Source: Bartonella grahamii ATCC 700132
GTDB taxonomy: Bacteria > Pseudomonadota > Alphaproteobacteria > Rhizobiales > Rhizobiaceae
Reading direction: 5' to 3'
Length of the DNA stretch: 64,000 nt
Assembly (NCBI RefSeq): GCF_000518085.1
Contig: NZ_KI912377.1
Coordinates: 122,960-186,959, forward strand
Translations under genes and position numbers: made by a program
Part shown: in pieces, positions 27,501 to 38,943 of the stretch
Layout: each line of letters starts with the position of its first letter
Position numbering within the stretch: position 1 is the first letter of the stretch
Notes under the pieces: generated by a model
Database searches by the model: none
Told to the model about the DNA's origin: nothing
The model's input: only the letters and a program-made list of their open reading frames with translations

Positions 27501-27983
27501 ATGCGCTGTCCTTACTGCCAATATGAGGATACACAGGTTAAAGATTCACGTCCAGCAGAAGAGGGGGCAGTGATTCGCCGACGTCGTGTGTGTTCCGTTT
27601 GTGGTGGTCGTTTTACAACTTTTGAACGTGTTCAGTTGCGTGAGCTCTTGGTTGCTAAAAAAAGTGGACGATGTGAACCATTCGATCGTGATAAGTTAAT
27701 GCGATCAGTTGATGTAGCTGTACGTAAGCGCAATATTGATCCTGATCATATTGAACGAGCAATTTCTGGCATTGTGCGCCAGCTTGAAAGTTTGGGAGAA
27801 CCAGAGATTGCTTCAGAAAAAATTGGACATCTTGTGATGGAAGCATTGAAAAGAATTGATGATATTGCTTATATTCGTTTTGCTTCTGTGTATCGAGATT
27901 TTCGTAATGCAAGCGATTTTCACGATGTTATAGATGAATTGTCAAAGGGTATTGCGGATACAGAATCTCGTTTTGATGAATAA
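27501..27983 (+). CDS. nrdR: Transcriptional repressor NrdR
   Basis: Represses ribonucleotide reductase genes when ATP/dATP is bound. The zinc ribbon uses Cys3, Cys6, Cys31 and Cys34 (CPYC, CSVC), followed by an ATP-cone domain ([17 protein letters not shown]). The length of 160 residues is usual. It starts 11 bases after glyA, and its stop overlaps the start of ribD, indicating translational coupling. Confidence 0.97.
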   Translation: MRCPYCQYEDTQVKDSRPAEEGAVIRRRRVCSVCGGRFTTFERVQLRELLVAKKSGRCEPFDRDKLMRSVDVAVRKRNIDPDHIERAISGIVRQLESLGEPEIASEKIGHLVMEALKRIDDIAYIRFASVYRDFRNASDFHDVIDELSKGIADTESRFDE

Positions 27984-29103
27984 AAAAGTGCAAGATGAAC
28001 GGTTTATGGCTGCAGCTATTCGTTTAGCAGAACGTCATGTCGGTCTTACAGGTGAGAATCCTTCCGTTGGTACGTTAATTGTGCGAAACGATAATAGTGC
28101 GGGGGCATTTATTGTTGGCTATGGCGTAACAGCTATTCATGGGAGTCCTCATGCGGAAGTGCAAGCTTTACATATGGCTGGTTCTTTAGCTCAAGGAGCG
28201 ACTGCTTATGTTACTTTAGAACCTTGTGCGCATTATGGAAAAACTTCGCCGTGTGTAAATGCACTTATTGATTCAGGTATTTCTCGAGTTGTTGTTGCGC
28301 TGACTGATTGTGACAAGCGTGTTGATGGTCATGGTATTGCTCTTTTGCGAGCAGCGGGTATTGAAGTGGTTGAGGGAATTTTAGCTGAAGAGGCTTTTGA
28401 ATCTTTATGGACACATTGGTGCATAAGGAAGATACAACGCTGTGCGGTCACTTTTAAAATGGCAATTTCTGCTGATAATGGTGTTGGAAAAAGAGAAAAG
28501 GGCAGCGTAAAAATTAGTGGAACACTTTCTCATGCTCATACGCATATTCTACGTGCCCAAAATAATGCTATCCTCGTTGGTATTGGCACTATATTAGCAG
28601 ATGATCCACAACTCAATTGCCGCTTGCCAGGGATGGAGGTACGCTCACCAATTCGTATTATTTTGGATACAGATTTATCTATCCCCCTTGATGCAAAAGT
28701 TGTCCAAACAGCCATGAAAATTCCTACATGGGTTATTTGTGATGTGGATCTTTCAAAGAAAAGCAAAAAAAATGCATTGGAGCAATATGGTGTGTCTGTT
28801 TATTCGGTAGAGATGAACAATGGTTGTGTAGAACCCTTTGCTCTTTTACAGATGCTTTATAAATATGGGATTAATAGTGTTTTATTGGAAGGGGGCGTAA
28901 AAACAGGGGAAACGTTTTTAAATGCTGGTTGTGTGGATCATTTGATATGTTTTTATGCACCCGTTATTTTAGGCGAAGGTCGTGTTGAAGCCCCTCATTT
29001 TGGAAATTATCTTTCGCAATTTCGTAAGGTTGAATCAAGAATGTTTGGAAATGACCGTTTTTATAAATGGAGGCGTAAAGCACTATGTTCACAGGGATTA
29101 TAA
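27976..29103 (+). CDS. ribD: Bifunctional riboflavin biosynthesis deaminase/reductase
   Basis: Carries out two consecutive riboflavin steps, deamination of the pyrimidine and reduction of its ribosyl chain. The deaminase domain (residues 5-150) has the zinc ligands His59, Cys84 and Cys93 (HAEVQ and [12 protein letters not shown]) with Glu61 as proton shuttle. The reductase domain follows ([26 protein letters not shown]). The start at [10 protein letters not shown] overlaps the nrdR stop by 8 bases; a frame further upstream lies wholly inside nrdR. Confidence 0.95.
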   Translation: MNKKVQDERFMAAAIRLAERHVGLTGENPSVGTLIVRNDNSAGAFIVGYGVTAIHGSPHAEVQALHMAGSLAQGATAYVTLEPCAHYGKTSPCVNALIDSGISRVVVALTDCDKRVDGHGIALLRAAGIEVVEGILAEEAFESLWTHWCIRKIQRCAVTFKMAISADNGVGKREKGSVKISGTLSHAHTHILRAQNNAILVGIGTILADDPQLNCRLPGMEVRSPIRIILDTDLSIPLDAKVVQTAMKIPTWVICDVDLSKKSKKNALEQYGVSVYSVEMNNGCVEPFALLQMLYKYGINSVLLEGGVKTGETFLNAGCVDHLICFYAPVILGEGRVEAPHFGNYLSQFRKVESRMFGNDRFYKWRRKALCSQGL

Positions 29104-29702
29104 CAGACATCGGTTGTGTTGAAGATGTACAACCTTTAAAGCAAGGGGTACGTTTAGATATTTCTACGCGCTATGACATACAGAGTTTGGAAATTGGTGC
29201 ATCGATTGCGTGTTCAGGGATTTGTCTGACAATTGTAGAGCGGGGGGTAAAACAAGCGACTGCTGGTTGGTTTGCTGTAGAAGCATGGGAAGAAGCATTG
29301 CGTTTGACTAATCTTGCACAATGGACAAAAGGAACTTTTGTTAATTTGGAACGTTCGCTTCGATTAGGTGATGAAATAGGAGGACATTTGGTTTCCGGTC
29401 ATATTGATGGTTTGGCTGAAATCATTGATCAAAAAAATGAAGGGGATGCAATTCGTTTTTATTTAAAAGTTGTAAGACAATTTATGCCTTTCATTGTCAA
29501 TAAGGGATCTATTGCACTTAATGGGACATCTTTGACTGTTAATGGTGTTGAGGATTGTGTTTTTGATGTTCTTATTATTCGCCATACACTCGAAATGACA
29601 ACGTGGGGACAAGCTAGAATTGGAGATTGGGTCAATTTGGAAATTGATCAACTTGCTCGTTATGCTGCGAAACTTTTTGCTTTAAAAAGAGAAGATGAAT
29701 AA
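29085..29702 (+). CDS. ribE: Riboflavin synthase, alpha subunit
   Basis: Dismutates two lumazines to riboflavin. The 205-residue protein has the two lumazine-binding repeats: the first starts [10 protein letters not shown] with SIACSGICLTI, the second GGHLVSGHIDG with SIALNGTSLTVNG. Its ATG overlaps the ribD 3' end by 19 bases. Rhizobial genomes also call this gene ribC. Confidence 0.96.
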   Translation: MFTGIITDIGCVEDVQPLKQGVRLDISTRYDIQSLEIGASIACSGICLTIVERGVKQATAGWFAVEAWEEALRLTNLAQWTKGTFVNLERSLRLGDEIGGHLVSGHIDGLAEIIDQKNEGDAIRFYLKVVRQFMPFIVNKGSIALNGTSLTVNGVEDCVFDVLIIRHTLEMTTWGQARIGDWVNLEIDQLARYAAKLFALKREDE

Positions 29703-29783
29703 GCCAAAACTCTATTGATCGTTTTCAGAATTTTATGCTTTATAACTTTGATTTTTTTGATTCGTTTTTTGTGGAATTCCATT

Positions 29784-30239
29784 ATGATGAAAGAGATACG
29801 TAAAAAGCCTCACGTATTGATTGTTGAAGCACGTTTTTATGAGGGGATTTCTGATGCGCTTTTGAGAGGTGCAGTGAATACTTTGCAAAAAGCTGAAGCA
29901 AGTTATGATGTTGTAACGGTTCCTGGAGCATTAGAAATACCAAGTGCAATAGCTTTTGCTGAACAAAATAACATATCTTATGATGGTTATGTTGCTCTTG
30001 GTTGTGTTATTCGGGGCGAAACATATCACTTTGAAATTGTTGCTAATGATTCTTGTCGTGCATTGATGGATTTAACTGTTCATCAGCATTTGGCTATTGG
30101 AAATGGTATTTTGACTGTTGAAAACGAAGAACAAGCATGGGTGCGTGCAAAACTAGATGACAAAAATAAAGGTGGTTTTGCGGCTGAAGCTGCTTTATGT
30201 ATGATCGCTCTAAAAAAGAGATTTGGAGATAATCGTTAA
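29784..30239 (+). CDS. ribH: 6,7-dimethyl-8-ribityllumazine synthase
   Basis: Makes the lumazine substrate of RibE. The protein has 151 residues from the chosen start [19 protein letters not shown]; the phosphate-binding and catalytic stretch [15 protein letters not shown], with the general-acid His in YHFE, and VPGALEIP are conserved. The frame is open 23 codons further upstream, giving a hydrophobic leader that is unlikely for a cytosolic icosahedral enzyme. It is followed 2 bases later by nusB. Confidence 0.95.
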   Translation: MMKEIRKKPHVLIVEARFYEGISDALLRGAVNTLQKAEASYDVVTVPGALEIPSAIAFAEQNNISYDGYVALGCVIRGETYHFEIVANDSCRALMDLTVHQHLAIGNGILTVENEEQAWVRAKLDDKNKGGFAAEAALCMIALKKRFGDNR

Positions 30240-30241
30240 AT

Positions 30242-30712
30242 ATGGCTGATATAAAAAGCAGACATTTTCCGCGTTCAGCCAATAAACGTGGAGCAGCAAG
30301 ACTCGCTGCAGTTCAAGCCCTCTATCAAATGGATATCGTGGGGTCGGGGGTGATGGAAACAGCAGCTGAGTATGAAGCTTATCGTTTGGGAAAAGATATC
30401 GATGGAGACCAGTATCTTGAAGCTGATTTTCAATGGTTTTTGGCTATTATAACGGGTGTTGTAAAAGATCAAAAGCAGCTTGATCCTCTGCTTCATCAAC
30501 AGCTTTCTGCTGAGTGGTCTCTTTCACGTCTTGATTCTATATTGCGAGCAATTTTACGAGCAAGTTTATGGGAGTTGATCAACCGTAAAGATGTTCCTGT
30601 TGCGGTTGTCATGAATGAATATGTTGACATAGCGAAGGCTTTTTTTGAAGGTGATGAGCCAAAACTTGTTAATGCAGTTCTCGACAGTATGGCAAAAAAA
30701 GTCCGCCTATAA
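30242..30712 (+). CDS. nusB: Transcription antitermination factor NusB
   Basis: Binds boxA RNA with NusE (S10) and supports processive rRNA transcription. An all-helical 156-residue protein with the conserved [14 protein letters not shown] near the N-terminus and [16 protein letters not shown] and FVNAVLD-like end. It is the last gene of the glyA-to-nusB run, closed by the inverted repeat at 30729-30763. Confidence 0.96.
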   Translation: MADIKSRHFPRSANKRGAARLAAVQALYQMDIVGSGVMETAAEYEAYRLGKDIDGDQYLEADFQWFLAIITGVVKDQKQLDPLLHQQLSAEWSLSRLDSILRAILRASLWELINRKDVPVAVVMNEYVDIAKAFFEGDEPKLVNAVLDSMAKKVRL

Positions 30713-30728
30713 GAGCTAAAAATCCCTC

Positions 30729-30763
30729 TATTATTAGGTCTGATAATATCAGACCTAATAATA
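30729..30763. terminator. Bidirectional terminator between nusB and bamE
   Basis: Two exactly complementary 17-base arms (30729-30745 and 30747-30763; core AGGTCTGAT/ATCAGACCT) around one base, midway between convergent stop codons. A perfect repeat this long at this position is best read as a shared terminator. Confidence 0.8.
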
Positions 30764-30789
30764 TTGAGACGGTATGTAGACTATATGAT

Positions 30790-31278
30790 TTAGTTATGGG
30801 GTGGCAAATTCGCAGGGCCTTTTATAATTTGAATTAAGAAAGGATGTTCTTTTGTTACAGTTGGTGTTGTTTGTGTAATAAAATCAAATACTTGACCGTC
30901 TTGTAATCCGTAATTAGCAACTTTTGCAACCTGATCATTTTTATTGAAGTAAATGGCTAAAACTTTGCGATCAATAATCTTTGTTTTCATAAACTGCATC
31001 CCACGATAGCGTGTCTGTGAGATGTAATAAAAAACTTCATTATCATATTTTGTTTTTAATGAAGGGGTTCCTAAAGTTAAAAGAACTTGCTCTTGACTTG
31101 AGCCAATAGCAATAGAACTTAGAGCATTTTTATCAAGAATATAGCCCTCTCTATAAATTTGGCTCGAACCTGAAGAATCGAGAAGACCACATCCCGCAAG
31201 CATTCCTATGCTTGCTATTGATAGACCAATCAATAATTTACGTTTGATTAAGGCTATTATGTGAGGCATTTGAAACAA
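30790..31278 (-). CDS. bamE: Outer-membrane assembly lipoprotein BamE (SmpA/OmlA)
   Basis: A lipoprotein of the BAM beta-barrel insertion complex. The signal peptide ends at a lipobox LAGC (Cys30), followed by the SmpA/OmlA fold: IAIGSSQEQVLLTLGTPS, then VFYYISQTRYRG. Length 162. The start is uncertain: TTG 31278 has GGGAG 6 bases upstream and was kept, while ATG 31269 is three codons later. The yceD gene is divergent. Confidence 0.9.
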   Translation of the reverse strand: MFQMPHIIALIKRKLLIGLSIASIGMLAGCGLLDSSGSSQIYREGYILDKNALSSIAIGSSQEQVLLTLGTPSLKTKYDNEVFYYISQTRYRGMQFMKTKIIDRKVLAIYFNKNDQVAKVANYGLQDGQVFDFITQTTPTVTKEHPFLIQIIKGPANLPPHN

Positions 31279-31489
31279 TGATATCTCCCTTTATACTGAG
31301 ATGTAGGACAAGAAGGCAACCTCAAGTTTTTTCTAATTTTAGCTTAATCCACCGTAGCTTACACTGAGTTTCCCTGTTATAAAGCAAATTATGCCATATA
31401 GAATTTCTTTAGAAAAGAAAAAAATGCATGAATACTTGAGATAAATAAAAACACAGTGTTTTATGCGTTTTTATGTTTGGGAGTTGTCA

Positions 31490-32047
31490 ATGAATGTTCA
31501 AAATGTTCCTCAAATGACATTTGCTTTGGCTTATCCAATATCTGTACGTTCTCTACCTGCTAAAGGTATAAGGGTTCATTTTTGTGCAAACAAAAAAGAA
31601 TGTACAAATTTAGCTCAGAACCATGATTTAATTGAAGTAAAATCTTGTGAGGGAAATTTTCATATTTTCCCGTGGAAAAAACGCGGAGTGCGTATAAAAG
31701 GTCTGTTGCAAGCGCGCATACTACAGTTATGTGTCGTTACATTAGAACCATTAGAAAATATCCTTTGTGAAAATATTGAGGTTGTTTTTGTTCCTGAAGA
31801 TTCAAATTTGATGAAGCCAAAAACATCAGAGGATACAGGAGAATTGTTTTTAGATGTGGAGGGGCTTGATACTCCTGAAGTGTTTTATGATGATAAAATT
31901 GATATTGGTGCAATCATGGAAGAGTTTTTTGAGTTGTCTATTAATCATTATCCACGTAAAGAGGGGATAAAGATGGATATGGTTGAAAATTTAGAAGAAG
32001 CAGAGCAAAAATTCTCGCCATTTTCTGTTTTGAAAAATTGGAAGTAA
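31490..32047 (+). CDS. YceD/DUF177 family protein
   Basis: 185 residues. The family (COG1399) is linked to 23S rRNA accumulation and commonly lies before rpmF-plsX or plsX, as here. The core LQARILQLCVVTLEPLENI and DIGAIMEEFFELSINHYP agree with the alphaproteobacterial type. The start at MNVQNVPQM is chosen because GGGAG precedes it by 6 bases; the frame opens 27 bases earlier. Its molecular role is not settled. Confidence 0.85.
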   Translation: MNVQNVPQMTFALAYPISVRSLPAKGIRVHFCANKKECTNLAQNHDLIEVKSCEGNFHIFPWKKRGVRIKGLLQARILQLCVVTLEPLENILCENIEVVFVPEDSNLMKPKTSEDTGELFLDVEGLDTPEVFYDDKIDIGAIMEEFFELSINHYPRKEGIKMDMVENLEEAEQKFSPFSVLKNWK

Positions 32048-32196
32048 TTGTAAAAACATAAAAAAAATATCTATTGTATGCTAAACGGTATTTTCTACGG
32101 AGCGATTTTTGCAAGATTTGCTTTGTGAGTGTTCAGGAGCCGAAAATCATAATATGTGTTTAAAGATGTAAATGAAAAGATGTGGGATATGCAAGC

Positions 32197-33267
32197 GTGA
32201 TTAGAATTTCTGTGGATGTCATGGGCGGTGATTACGGTCCAGAAGCAGCTATTGCAGGAGCAGCAATTGTACAAAAATATTTATCAAATATTTATTTTCT
32301 GTTTTATGGAATAGAGGAGGATGTTCGTCCGGTTTTAAAAAAATACCCTTGTTTGGATTCTGTATCGCGCTTTTGCCCTACAGAAAGTTATACACGCATG
32401 GATGAAAAGCCAAGCCAAGCACTTCGTAATGGACGTGGTAAATCATCAATGTGGTACGCCATTGAAGCGGTAAAAAATGGTGAAGCTGATGCTTGCATTT
32501 CTGCTGGTAATACGGGTGCACTCATGGCCATGTCTTATTTTTGTTTGAAAATGCTAGCAGAGGCTGAACGTCCTGGTATTGCGGGTATCTGGCCAACACT
32601 TCGCAGTGAGAGTATCGTTTTGGATATTGGGGCAACAATTGGTGCCTCTGCTAGTCAGTTGGTTGATTTGGCGGTTATGGGAGCGGGTATGTTTCGCGCT
32701 TTATATCACACTGAAAGACCAAGTGTTGGGCTTTTAAATGTGGGGGTGGAAGAGGTTAAAGGACTTTATGAAATAAAAAAAGCAGGAATGATATTGCGTG
32801 AAGTGCAATTAGAAGGATTGGAATATAAAGGATTTGTTGAGGGCAATGACATTGGAAAAGGAACAGTCGATGTTGTTGTAACAGAGGGGTTTTCTGGTAA
32901 TATTGCTTTAAAAACCGCAGAAGGAACCGCGCGACAGATAGGAGAGATTTTAAACTCTGCACTGCGCAGTTCTTTTTTAACATCTCTTGGTTATTTTTTA
33001 TCGCGGGGTGCTTTTCGTACGCTGAAACACAAAATGGATCCCGAGAGGGTGAATGGAGGAGTGCTTTTGGGGTTGAATGGTGTTGTGATCAAAAGCCATG
33101 GGAGTGCTAATGCTAACGGTTTTGCTTCTGCTATCCGCGTTGGTTATGAGATGGTTAATAATGGACTTTTGAAAAAAATAACAGCTGATTTGCGACGGTT
33201 TCATGAGAATAAAGAAACACTTTTTGATCAAGAAGTTGAAGAGACAGTGAATGGAGAGTCCTTATGA
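32197..33267 (+). CDS. plsX: Phosphate acyltransferase PlsX
   Basis: Converts acyl-ACP to acyl-phosphate, the donor for PlsY (whose gene is at 62.3-62.9 kb). The characteristic N-terminus [14 protein letters not shown] is complete, with [11 protein letters not shown] and [11 protein letters not shown] further on. 356 residues from GTG 32197, which gives the usual start and has GGGA upstream; GTG 32182 is an in-frame alternative. It is the second gene of yceD-plsX-fabH. Confidence 0.95.
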   Translation: MIRISVDVMGGDYGPEAAIAGAAIVQKYLSNIYFLFYGIEEDVRPVLKKYPCLDSVSRFCPTESYTRMDEKPSQALRNGRGKSSMWYAIEAVKNGEADACISAGNTGALMAMSYFCLKMLAEAERPGIAGIWPTLRSESIVLDIGATIGASASQLVDLAVMGAGMFRALYHTERPSVGLLNVGVEEVKGLYEIKKAGMILREVQLEGLEYKGFVEGNDIGKGTVDVVVTEGFSGNIALKTAEGTARQIGEILNSALRSSFLTSLGYFLSRGAFRTLKHKMDPERVNGGVLLGLNGVVIKSHGSANANGFASAIRVGYEMVNNGLLKKITADLRRFHENKETLFDQEVEETVNGESL

Positions 33268-33316
33268 TAAGCTCTTATAATAGAAATGAAAAAATTGAAG
33301 AAAAGGTAAGAGCTGA

Positions 33317-34291
33317 ATGATTCGGTCAATTATACGTGGTGTAGGAAGTGCTTTGCCGAAGAGAAGTTTATCAAATGATGAGATTGCAAAGTTTGTTGAA
33401 ACGTCAGATTCATGGATTGTTCAGCGTACAGGAATACGCCAACGTTATATTGCCAGTGAAAATGAAACAACTGTTTCTTTAGGAGTTGAGGCTGCGCAAG
33501 CAGCACTTACAAATGCTGGTTTAACAATAAAAGACATTGATTGTATTATTTTAGCAACATCCACCCCGAATCGTACTTTTCCTGCTTCTGCTGTTGAAAT
33601 TCAGTGTGCTTTGGGAATGAGCCATGGATTTGCTTTTGATATTCAAGCTGTTTGCTCTGGTTTTATTTTTGCTTTAACAACAGGAGATTCTTATTTACGG
33701 TGTGGAGCGGCTAAAAGAATTTTAGTTATTGGATCCGATACATTTTCTCGGATTTTAGATTGGGAAGATCGTACGACATGTGTTTTGTTTGGTGATGGTG
33801 CGGGTGCTGCTATTTTGGAAGCACAAGAAATTGAGGGGGGTATTGCTTTTGAGCGTGGTATATTGTCTGCGAAATTGCGCTCTAATGGCGCTTATATAGA
33901 TAAGCTATATGTTGATGGTGGACCTTCAACAACACAAACGACAGGCTATTTGCGTATGGAAGGACGAGAAGTTTTTAAATATGCTGTTGGTATGATAACG
34001 GATGTGGTTGATGATTGTTTTGCAGCTGCAGGTATGGATTCTTCACAACTAGATTGGTTCGTACCTCATCAGGCTAATAAGCGCATTATTGAAGCATCTG
34101 CTAAAAAACTGGGAATTTCACTAGATAAAGTTGTGATTACCGTTGATCAACATGGTAATACGTCTGCGGCATCAGTTCCGTTGGCTTTAACAACAGCTGT
34201 TTGCGATGGAAAAATAAAAGAAGGAGATCTTATCATGTTAGAGGCCATGGGAGGTGGATTTACATGGGGAGCAATTCTTATTCGTTGGTAA
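33317..34291 (+). CDS. fabH: 3-oxoacyl-ACP synthase III
   Basis: Initiates fatty-acid synthesis by condensing acetyl-CoA with malonyl-ACP. The triad is complete: Cys113 in [11 protein letters not shown], His in VPHQANKRI and Asn in [10 protein letters not shown]. 324 residues is normal. It lies 49 bases after plsX, the classic pairing. Confidence 0.97.
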   Translation: MIRSIIRGVGSALPKRSLSNDEIAKFVETSDSWIVQRTGIRQRYIASENETTVSLGVEAAQAALTNAGLTIKDIDCIILATSTPNRTFPASAVEIQCALGMSHGFAFDIQAVCSGFIFALTTGDSYLRCGAAKRILVIGSDTFSRILDWEDRTTCVLFGDGAGAAILEAQEIEGGIAFERGILSAKLRSNGAYIDKLYVDGGPSTTQTTGYLRMEGREVFKYAVGMITDVVDDCFAAAGMDSSQLDWFVPHQANKRIIEASAKKLGISLDKVVITVDQHGNTSAASVPLALTTAVCDGKIKEGDLIMLEAMGGGFTWGAILIRW

Positions 34292-34368
34292 ATTATGGCT
34301 ACTTGACCATATTTCAAGAAAACGTATAAGTCATTTTGTAATTTTTAATATTTTAATAGGTGGTTATA

Positions 34369-34683
34369 ATGACAAGTAAGACAGTAACGCGTGCAGATTT
34401 AGCGAGCGTAGTTTGTAAAAGAGTGGGCTTGTCACATACTGAATCAGCAGCTTTAGTCGAATTGGTTTTGGATGAGATTTGCAACTCACTTGTAAGAGGT
34501 GAAGCGGTTAAATTATCCTCTTTTGCAACTTTTCAGGTTCGCAGTAAAAATGAACGTGTTGGGCGCAATCCAAAAACAGGTGTTGAAGCACCTATTCCGC
34601 CGCGACGTGTTGTGACGTTTAAGGCTGCCAATGTCCTTAAACAGAGAATTTTAGATTCGCATCGTGCAAGACAGAAAAAATGA
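34369..34683 (+). CDS. ihfA: Integration host factor, alpha subunit
   Basis: A DNA-bending protein of 104 residues (HU/IHF fold), working with IhfB. The DNA-intercalating arm reads [23 protein letters not shown], including the beta-arm proline region. ATG 34369 follows AGGTGG at 5 bases; a GTG 9 bases earlier is unlikely. It is followed by the MerR-type gene as in other Rhizobiales. Confidence 0.93.
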   Translation: MTSKTVTRADLASVVCKRVGLSHTESAALVELVLDEICNSLVRGEAVKLSSFATFQVRSKNERVGRNPKTGVEAPIPPRRVVTFKAANVLKQRILDSHRARQKK

Positions 34684-34877
34684 TTCTTATAAATGAATGC
34701 CATGGTATGTTTAGTATTTGTTAAAAAAATGATAAAATAAAGGTCTTTGTTTTTTAGAAAAAGACAGTTGTGTAAGTCGTCAATGATGGTCTTATTTTTG
34801 ACTAATCTTGTTGAGAAATTGAGACAGAATGAGTCATTGTAAAGTAATTTATTTTGTTTTAAATAAGGTGTTGCAAA

Positions 34878-35381
34878 ATGGATAAAAGCTCTGATGCTTT
34901 TCGCACAATTAGCGAAGTAGCCGAGTTATTGGAGCTGCCGCAGCATGTCTTAAGATTCTGGGAAACACGTTTTAGGCAGATTAAACCAATGAAACGTGGG
35001 GGAGGAAGGCGCTATTATCGTCCGGTCGATGTTGATTTGCTCAATGGTATTAAGCAGTTATTATATGATCAGGGTTATACGATAAAAGGTGTGCAACGCC
35101 TTTTGAAAGAAAATGGTGTTGCTTTTGTGACTGCATTGGGTAATGGTGATCTTGATGCTATGAATGTAGTCATAGAGAAGAAACATGCAGGACAAACTTC
35201 TGAAAATGCTAGCAATAAGCCTAAGAAATCTTCTTTTGGGCTTTTGAGTTTCATGAGGAATGAGGAAGAAACATCTGTCGGTTCTGTGAATCTTTATAAA
35301 GATAAAACTGATAAAGCATTGTTGCAAGAAATCCTATTTGAACTCATTGAATGTAAGCGTGTTCTTGATAGAGCACGATAG
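34878..35381 (+). CDS. MerR-family transcriptional regulator
   Basis: 167 residues. A winged-helix MerR domain at residues 9-75: [23 protein letters not shown], with [33 protein letters not shown]. The C-terminal half is charged and shows no metal-binding cysteines, so it is not a metal sensor. The position after ihfA is conserved in Rhizobiales, but I know of no established function. Confidence 0.88.
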   Translation: MDKSSDAFRTISEVAELLELPQHVLRFWETRFRQIKPMKRGGGRRYYRPVDVDLLNGIKQLLYDQGYTIKGVQRLLKENGVAFVTALGNGDLDAMNVVIEKKHAGQTSENASNKPKKSSFGLLSFMRNEEETSVGSVNLYKDKTDKALLQEILFELIECKRVLDRAR

Positions 35382-36504
35382 CAATAATATTTTTTGTTTT
35401 ATATGTGTTGCTTTTTTAGCAAAACATGTGTTTTGAAATTGTTTTACAAATCAATATCTTGCGTCTAGCGTAGCAATGTGTTTTGTAGATATTTAGATGT
35501 TTTATGGGGGTGCCCAGAGTTTTATACGTTCAACGAATAGTAATGTATCGTATGTGTATATTTAACGAGTTTTTTATAAGAGTTTTTAATTTGGTAAAAT
35601 ATAAAGAGGGGAAAGAATAAACGCTGAGTTTTACCATTTTTCTCTGATTGGGCTTTATAAAAGTTAAGGCAATATCTCATCAGTGTAGATTGCGGGATAT
35701 AGAACGCTATTGGTTTACCAATTTATGTGCTTGTTTTAAAGAGATGTTTCTTAAGGCTCCTTAAGCTTATTTTACCATGATTCCTCGTGAATCATATAAT
35801 GCTAAACCCGTTGAGTACCGCTATTTTTACACTTATGAAAGAGCAAGTCGGCATCATCATTATAGTTTAGCTTGCCCTCAATGATTGCAACAATCTTAGC
35901 ACTTGAGGCAGTTTATTGTGAGCATTTTAAAGTCCTTTCTCAATAATTTTTATCCACACACTCATTCCGCTTATTTCGTGCAAGCGAATGATTTTGATAG
36001 ATTCAACATAAACATATTTAAAATGAGAAAGCCCTATGATATTCAAAATCTTATTTAATATGAATAACGATATATTATCATTATAAATCAATATCTTTTC
36101 TTTTTTATAAGGGCTTATTTTACGAACAAGACATATCATCGTTCAGCTAATTTTACATATTTTTTATTTAATAAATATGATCTTGTTTTCAGTCTTCTTG
36201 CTTGATGTTGCTATAATTATCGTAATGATCTATCCATGATAATAGCGCCATCTTTTCATTATAAAGGTAAAAGATTAATGTTATTATTAATATTCAATTG
36301 TCTATGATTTTTGCATTTAAGCAGCTCATAGCTTACATTCAACTTTTTCACCAATCCACTTTGTAGAGAGTGATCACGTTATTCTTTCTGGTGATAGGTA
36401 ATTGTGCATGAAACAAAAACGCACTAGAATATCAAATCATTTCATTTTGTACAAAAATTGAAGATTTATAGTAAAAAATTAACGTATTACCATCTTCTGT
36501 GATG
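35382..36504. other. Long intergenic region with decayed coding traces
   Basis: About 1.1 kb without an intact gene. On the plus strand 35648-35884 forms one frame of 78 codons interrupted once by TAA at 35762-35764; the second part reads MIPRESYNAKPVEYRYFY and has protein-like composition. A 70-codon minus-strand frame (35927-36139) follows but has no recognisable domain and no clear ribosome site. I take this to be a gene graveyard between the merR and thrS genes. Confidence 0.5.
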
Positions 36505-38481
36505 TTATGCATTTATTACACGCTGCAAATCCGGAGGTGTTGCTTCATTTGAGAGTTGCTTAATCACATCTTCTACAGATAAAAGGGTTTTATTTGTACT
36601 TCCTAAGCGGCGCATATTTACGCTATTTGTTTCAGCTTCACGTTTACCACATACCAAAATTACGGGGACTTTTTGTAAAGAATGTTCTCGTATTTTATAG
36701 TTAATTTTTTCATTGCGGAGATCTATTGTTGCGGAAAGCCCAATAGCTCTAAGTTTTGCCGTTATCTTTTGGGCATATTCATTTGCTTCGGATGTAATTG
36801 TTGCAACAACAACTTGTTCAGGAGCAAGCCAAAGTGGCATATGTCCAGCAAAATTTTCGATTAATATACCAAGAAAACGCTCCATTGATCCAAAGATAGC
36901 ACGGTGGATCATAACAGGTTGACGTTTTTCTGAATCTTTATCAATATAGAATGCACCAAAACGTTCGGGGAGATTAAAGTCTATTTGTGTTGTTCCACAT
37001 TGCCATTCACGACCGATAGCATCCTTTAATGTATATTCAAATTTTGGACCATAAAATGCTCCTTCACCTGGAAGGATGCTTGTTTTGATTTGTCCTGCAA
37101 ATTTTGTTTCAATCGTTTTAAGGACAGATTCCATGATACTTTCTGCATGATCCCATAATGCATCAGACCCAACTCGTTTTTCTGGACGTGTTGAAAGCTT
37201 AAGACTGATTTCTTTAAAACCAAAATCAGCATAAGTTGATAAAATAAGATCATTAATACTGAGACATTCATCGGCTAATTGTTCATCAGTACAAAAAATA
37301 TGCGCATCATCTTGCGTAAAACCACGCACACGCATAAGACCATGTAAAGAACCCGAAGGCTCATAACGATGAACAAGTCCAAATTCAGCAAGTCTAATAG
37401 GCAAATCACGATAAGATTTTAAACCATGTTTAAAAATTTGCACATGACCAGGGCAATTCATTGGTTTAAGGGCATAAACATTCCCATGATCTGAATTTTC
37501 TGCTACTGGAATTACTTTGAACATATTCTCCTTATACCAGCCCCAATGGCCAGATATTTCCCAGAGTGACCTATCCAGAACTTGTGGTGCATTAACTTCA
37601 GCGTATTGATGATCATCAAGGCGTCTACGCATATAGTTGATCAAATTTTGGAACATTTTCCAACCTTTTTTGTGCCAAAAAATCATTCCTGGCCCTTCTT
37701 CTTGAAAATGAAATAAGTCCATTTCACGTCCCAAGCGGCGATGATCACGTTTTTCAGCTTCTTCTAGCATATGGAGGTAGGCTTTTAAGTCATTTTCATT
37801 TGCAAATGCTGTTCCATAAATTCTTGTGAGCATTGGATTATTGGCATCGCCACGCCAATAAGCTCCTGCGACTTTCATTAATTTGAAAGCATTCCCAATT
37901 TGCCCTGTAGATTGCATGTGCGGTCCGCGGCAAAGATCAAACCAATCGCCTTGATAATAAATTTTTAAATCTTGATCTTCGGGGATGCTATCAATAAGTT
38001 CAACTTTATAAAATTCCTTTTTCTCAGAAAATTTTTTTCTCGCTTTTTCACGAGACCAAATTTCTTTTCTAAAAGGTTTATTGCGTTGGATAATTTCACG
38101 CATTTTCTTTTCAATGATGGTGAGATCATCTAATGTAAAAGGTTGTTGGCGTGCAAAATCATAATAGAATCCATTTTCAATGACAGGACCTATTGTTACT
38201 TGCGTTTCAGGAAAGAGTTCTTGCACTGCTTCCGCAAGGACATGGGCGCAATCATGCCTTATGAGCTCAAGAGCACGTGAATCTTCTCGGGTAATAATCT
38301 CTACTTGACCAGATTGTTCCAATGGATCCGATAAGTCTCGCGTGATACCATCAAGACTATAGGCGACTGCTTTTTTTGCGAGTGATTTAGAAATGGATTC
38401 TGCTAATTCCAAACCAGTCATTTCGGGGGGGTAATTACGTTTTGAACCATCAGGAAAAGAAAGAGAAACAGAGCAAGACAT
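36505..38481 (-). CDS. thrS: Threonyl-tRNA synthetase
   Basis: Charges tRNA-Thr. The 658 residues contain an N-terminal TGS domain (1-62), the editing (SAD) domain with [17 protein letters not shown], the class II catalytic core with [14 protein letters not shown] and [14 protein letters not shown], and an anticodon-binding C-terminal domain ([14 protein letters not shown]). The start ATG 38481 gives the usual N-terminus. Confidence 0.97.
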   Translation of the reverse strand: MSCSVSLSFPDGSKRNYPPEMTGLELAESISKSLAKKAVAYSLDGITRDLSDPLEQSGQVEIITREDSRALELIRHDCAHVLAEAVQELFPETQVTIGPVIENGFYYDFARQQPFTLDDLTIIEKKMREIIQRNKPFRKEIWSREKARKKFSEKKEFYKVELIDSIPEDQDLKIYYQGDWFDLCRGPHMQSTGQIGNAFKLMKVAGAYWRGDANNPMLTRIYGTAFANENDLKAYLHMLEEAEKRDHRRLGREMDLFHFQEEGPGMIFWHKKGWKMFQNLINYMRRRLDDHQYAEVNAPQVLDRSLWEISGHWGWYKENMFKVIPVAENSDHGNVYALKPMNCPGHVQIFKHGLKSYRDLPIRLAEFGLVHRYEPSGSLHGLMRVRGFTQDDAHIFCTDEQLADECLSINDLILSTYADFGFKEISLKLSTRPEKRVGSDALWDHAESIMESVLKTIETKFAGQIKTSILPGEGAFYGPKFEYTLKDAIGREWQCGTTQIDFNLPERFGAFYIDKDSEKRQPVMIHRAIFGSMERFLGILIENFAGHMPLWLAPEQVVVATITSEANEYAQKITAKLRAIGLSATIDLRNEKINYKIREHSLQKVPVILVCGKREAETNSVNMRRLGSTNKTLLSVEDVIKQLSNEATPPDLQRVINA

Positions 38482-38592
38482 AAAAACACCCTTTTAATCC
38501 AATCCCGCTAACGATTGCGGATGGTTTCGTGAAAATTGAGTAAAAAGTTTATAGACTAATTTTTTATCAATACATACGAAAAAAGAAAAGGA

Positions 38593-38943
38593 TTATTTGT
38601 TGTGTTTGTCAGAAATTCTCCAGTAACGCCAAGGTTTATAAAAACAGCAAGAATTTCCAAGAGAAATAGGTACTGGATCAAAGCCATCTGTTCCAAAGGG
38701 CCCACAACGTATGATACGAAAGAGTCCCATCCATGCACCAGCCCAAAGCCCATGACGTGCAATCGCTTCATATGTATATTCTGAACAAGTTGGGGCATGG
38801 CGACATTGATTGCCTATAAGACTTGAAAGTGTTATTTGATAGAAACGTATTAAGAAAATACCCAATAATCGTCCAGGTGTTTTTTGCCAAGTGCCTGTGT
38901 AATTTCGAGTCAATTTTTTTTGTCGAGATTGTGATTTGAACAT
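38593..38943 (-). CDS. yidD: Membrane protein insertion efficiency factor YidD
   Basis: A small inner-membrane-associated helper of YidC insertase, 116 residues. The family signature IRFYQITLSSLIGNQCRH followed by APTCSEYTYEAI and GHLWAG-like/RIIRCGPFG is present with its three Cys positions. It starts on the base next to the stop of the IscU-like gene, so translation is coupled. Confidence 0.95.
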   Translation of the reverse strand: MFKSQSRQKKLTRNYTGTWQKTPGRLLGIFLIRFYQITLSSLIGNQCRHAPTCSEYTYEAIARHGLWAGAWMGLFRIIRCGPFGTDGFDPVPISLGNSCCFYKPWRYWRISDKHNK

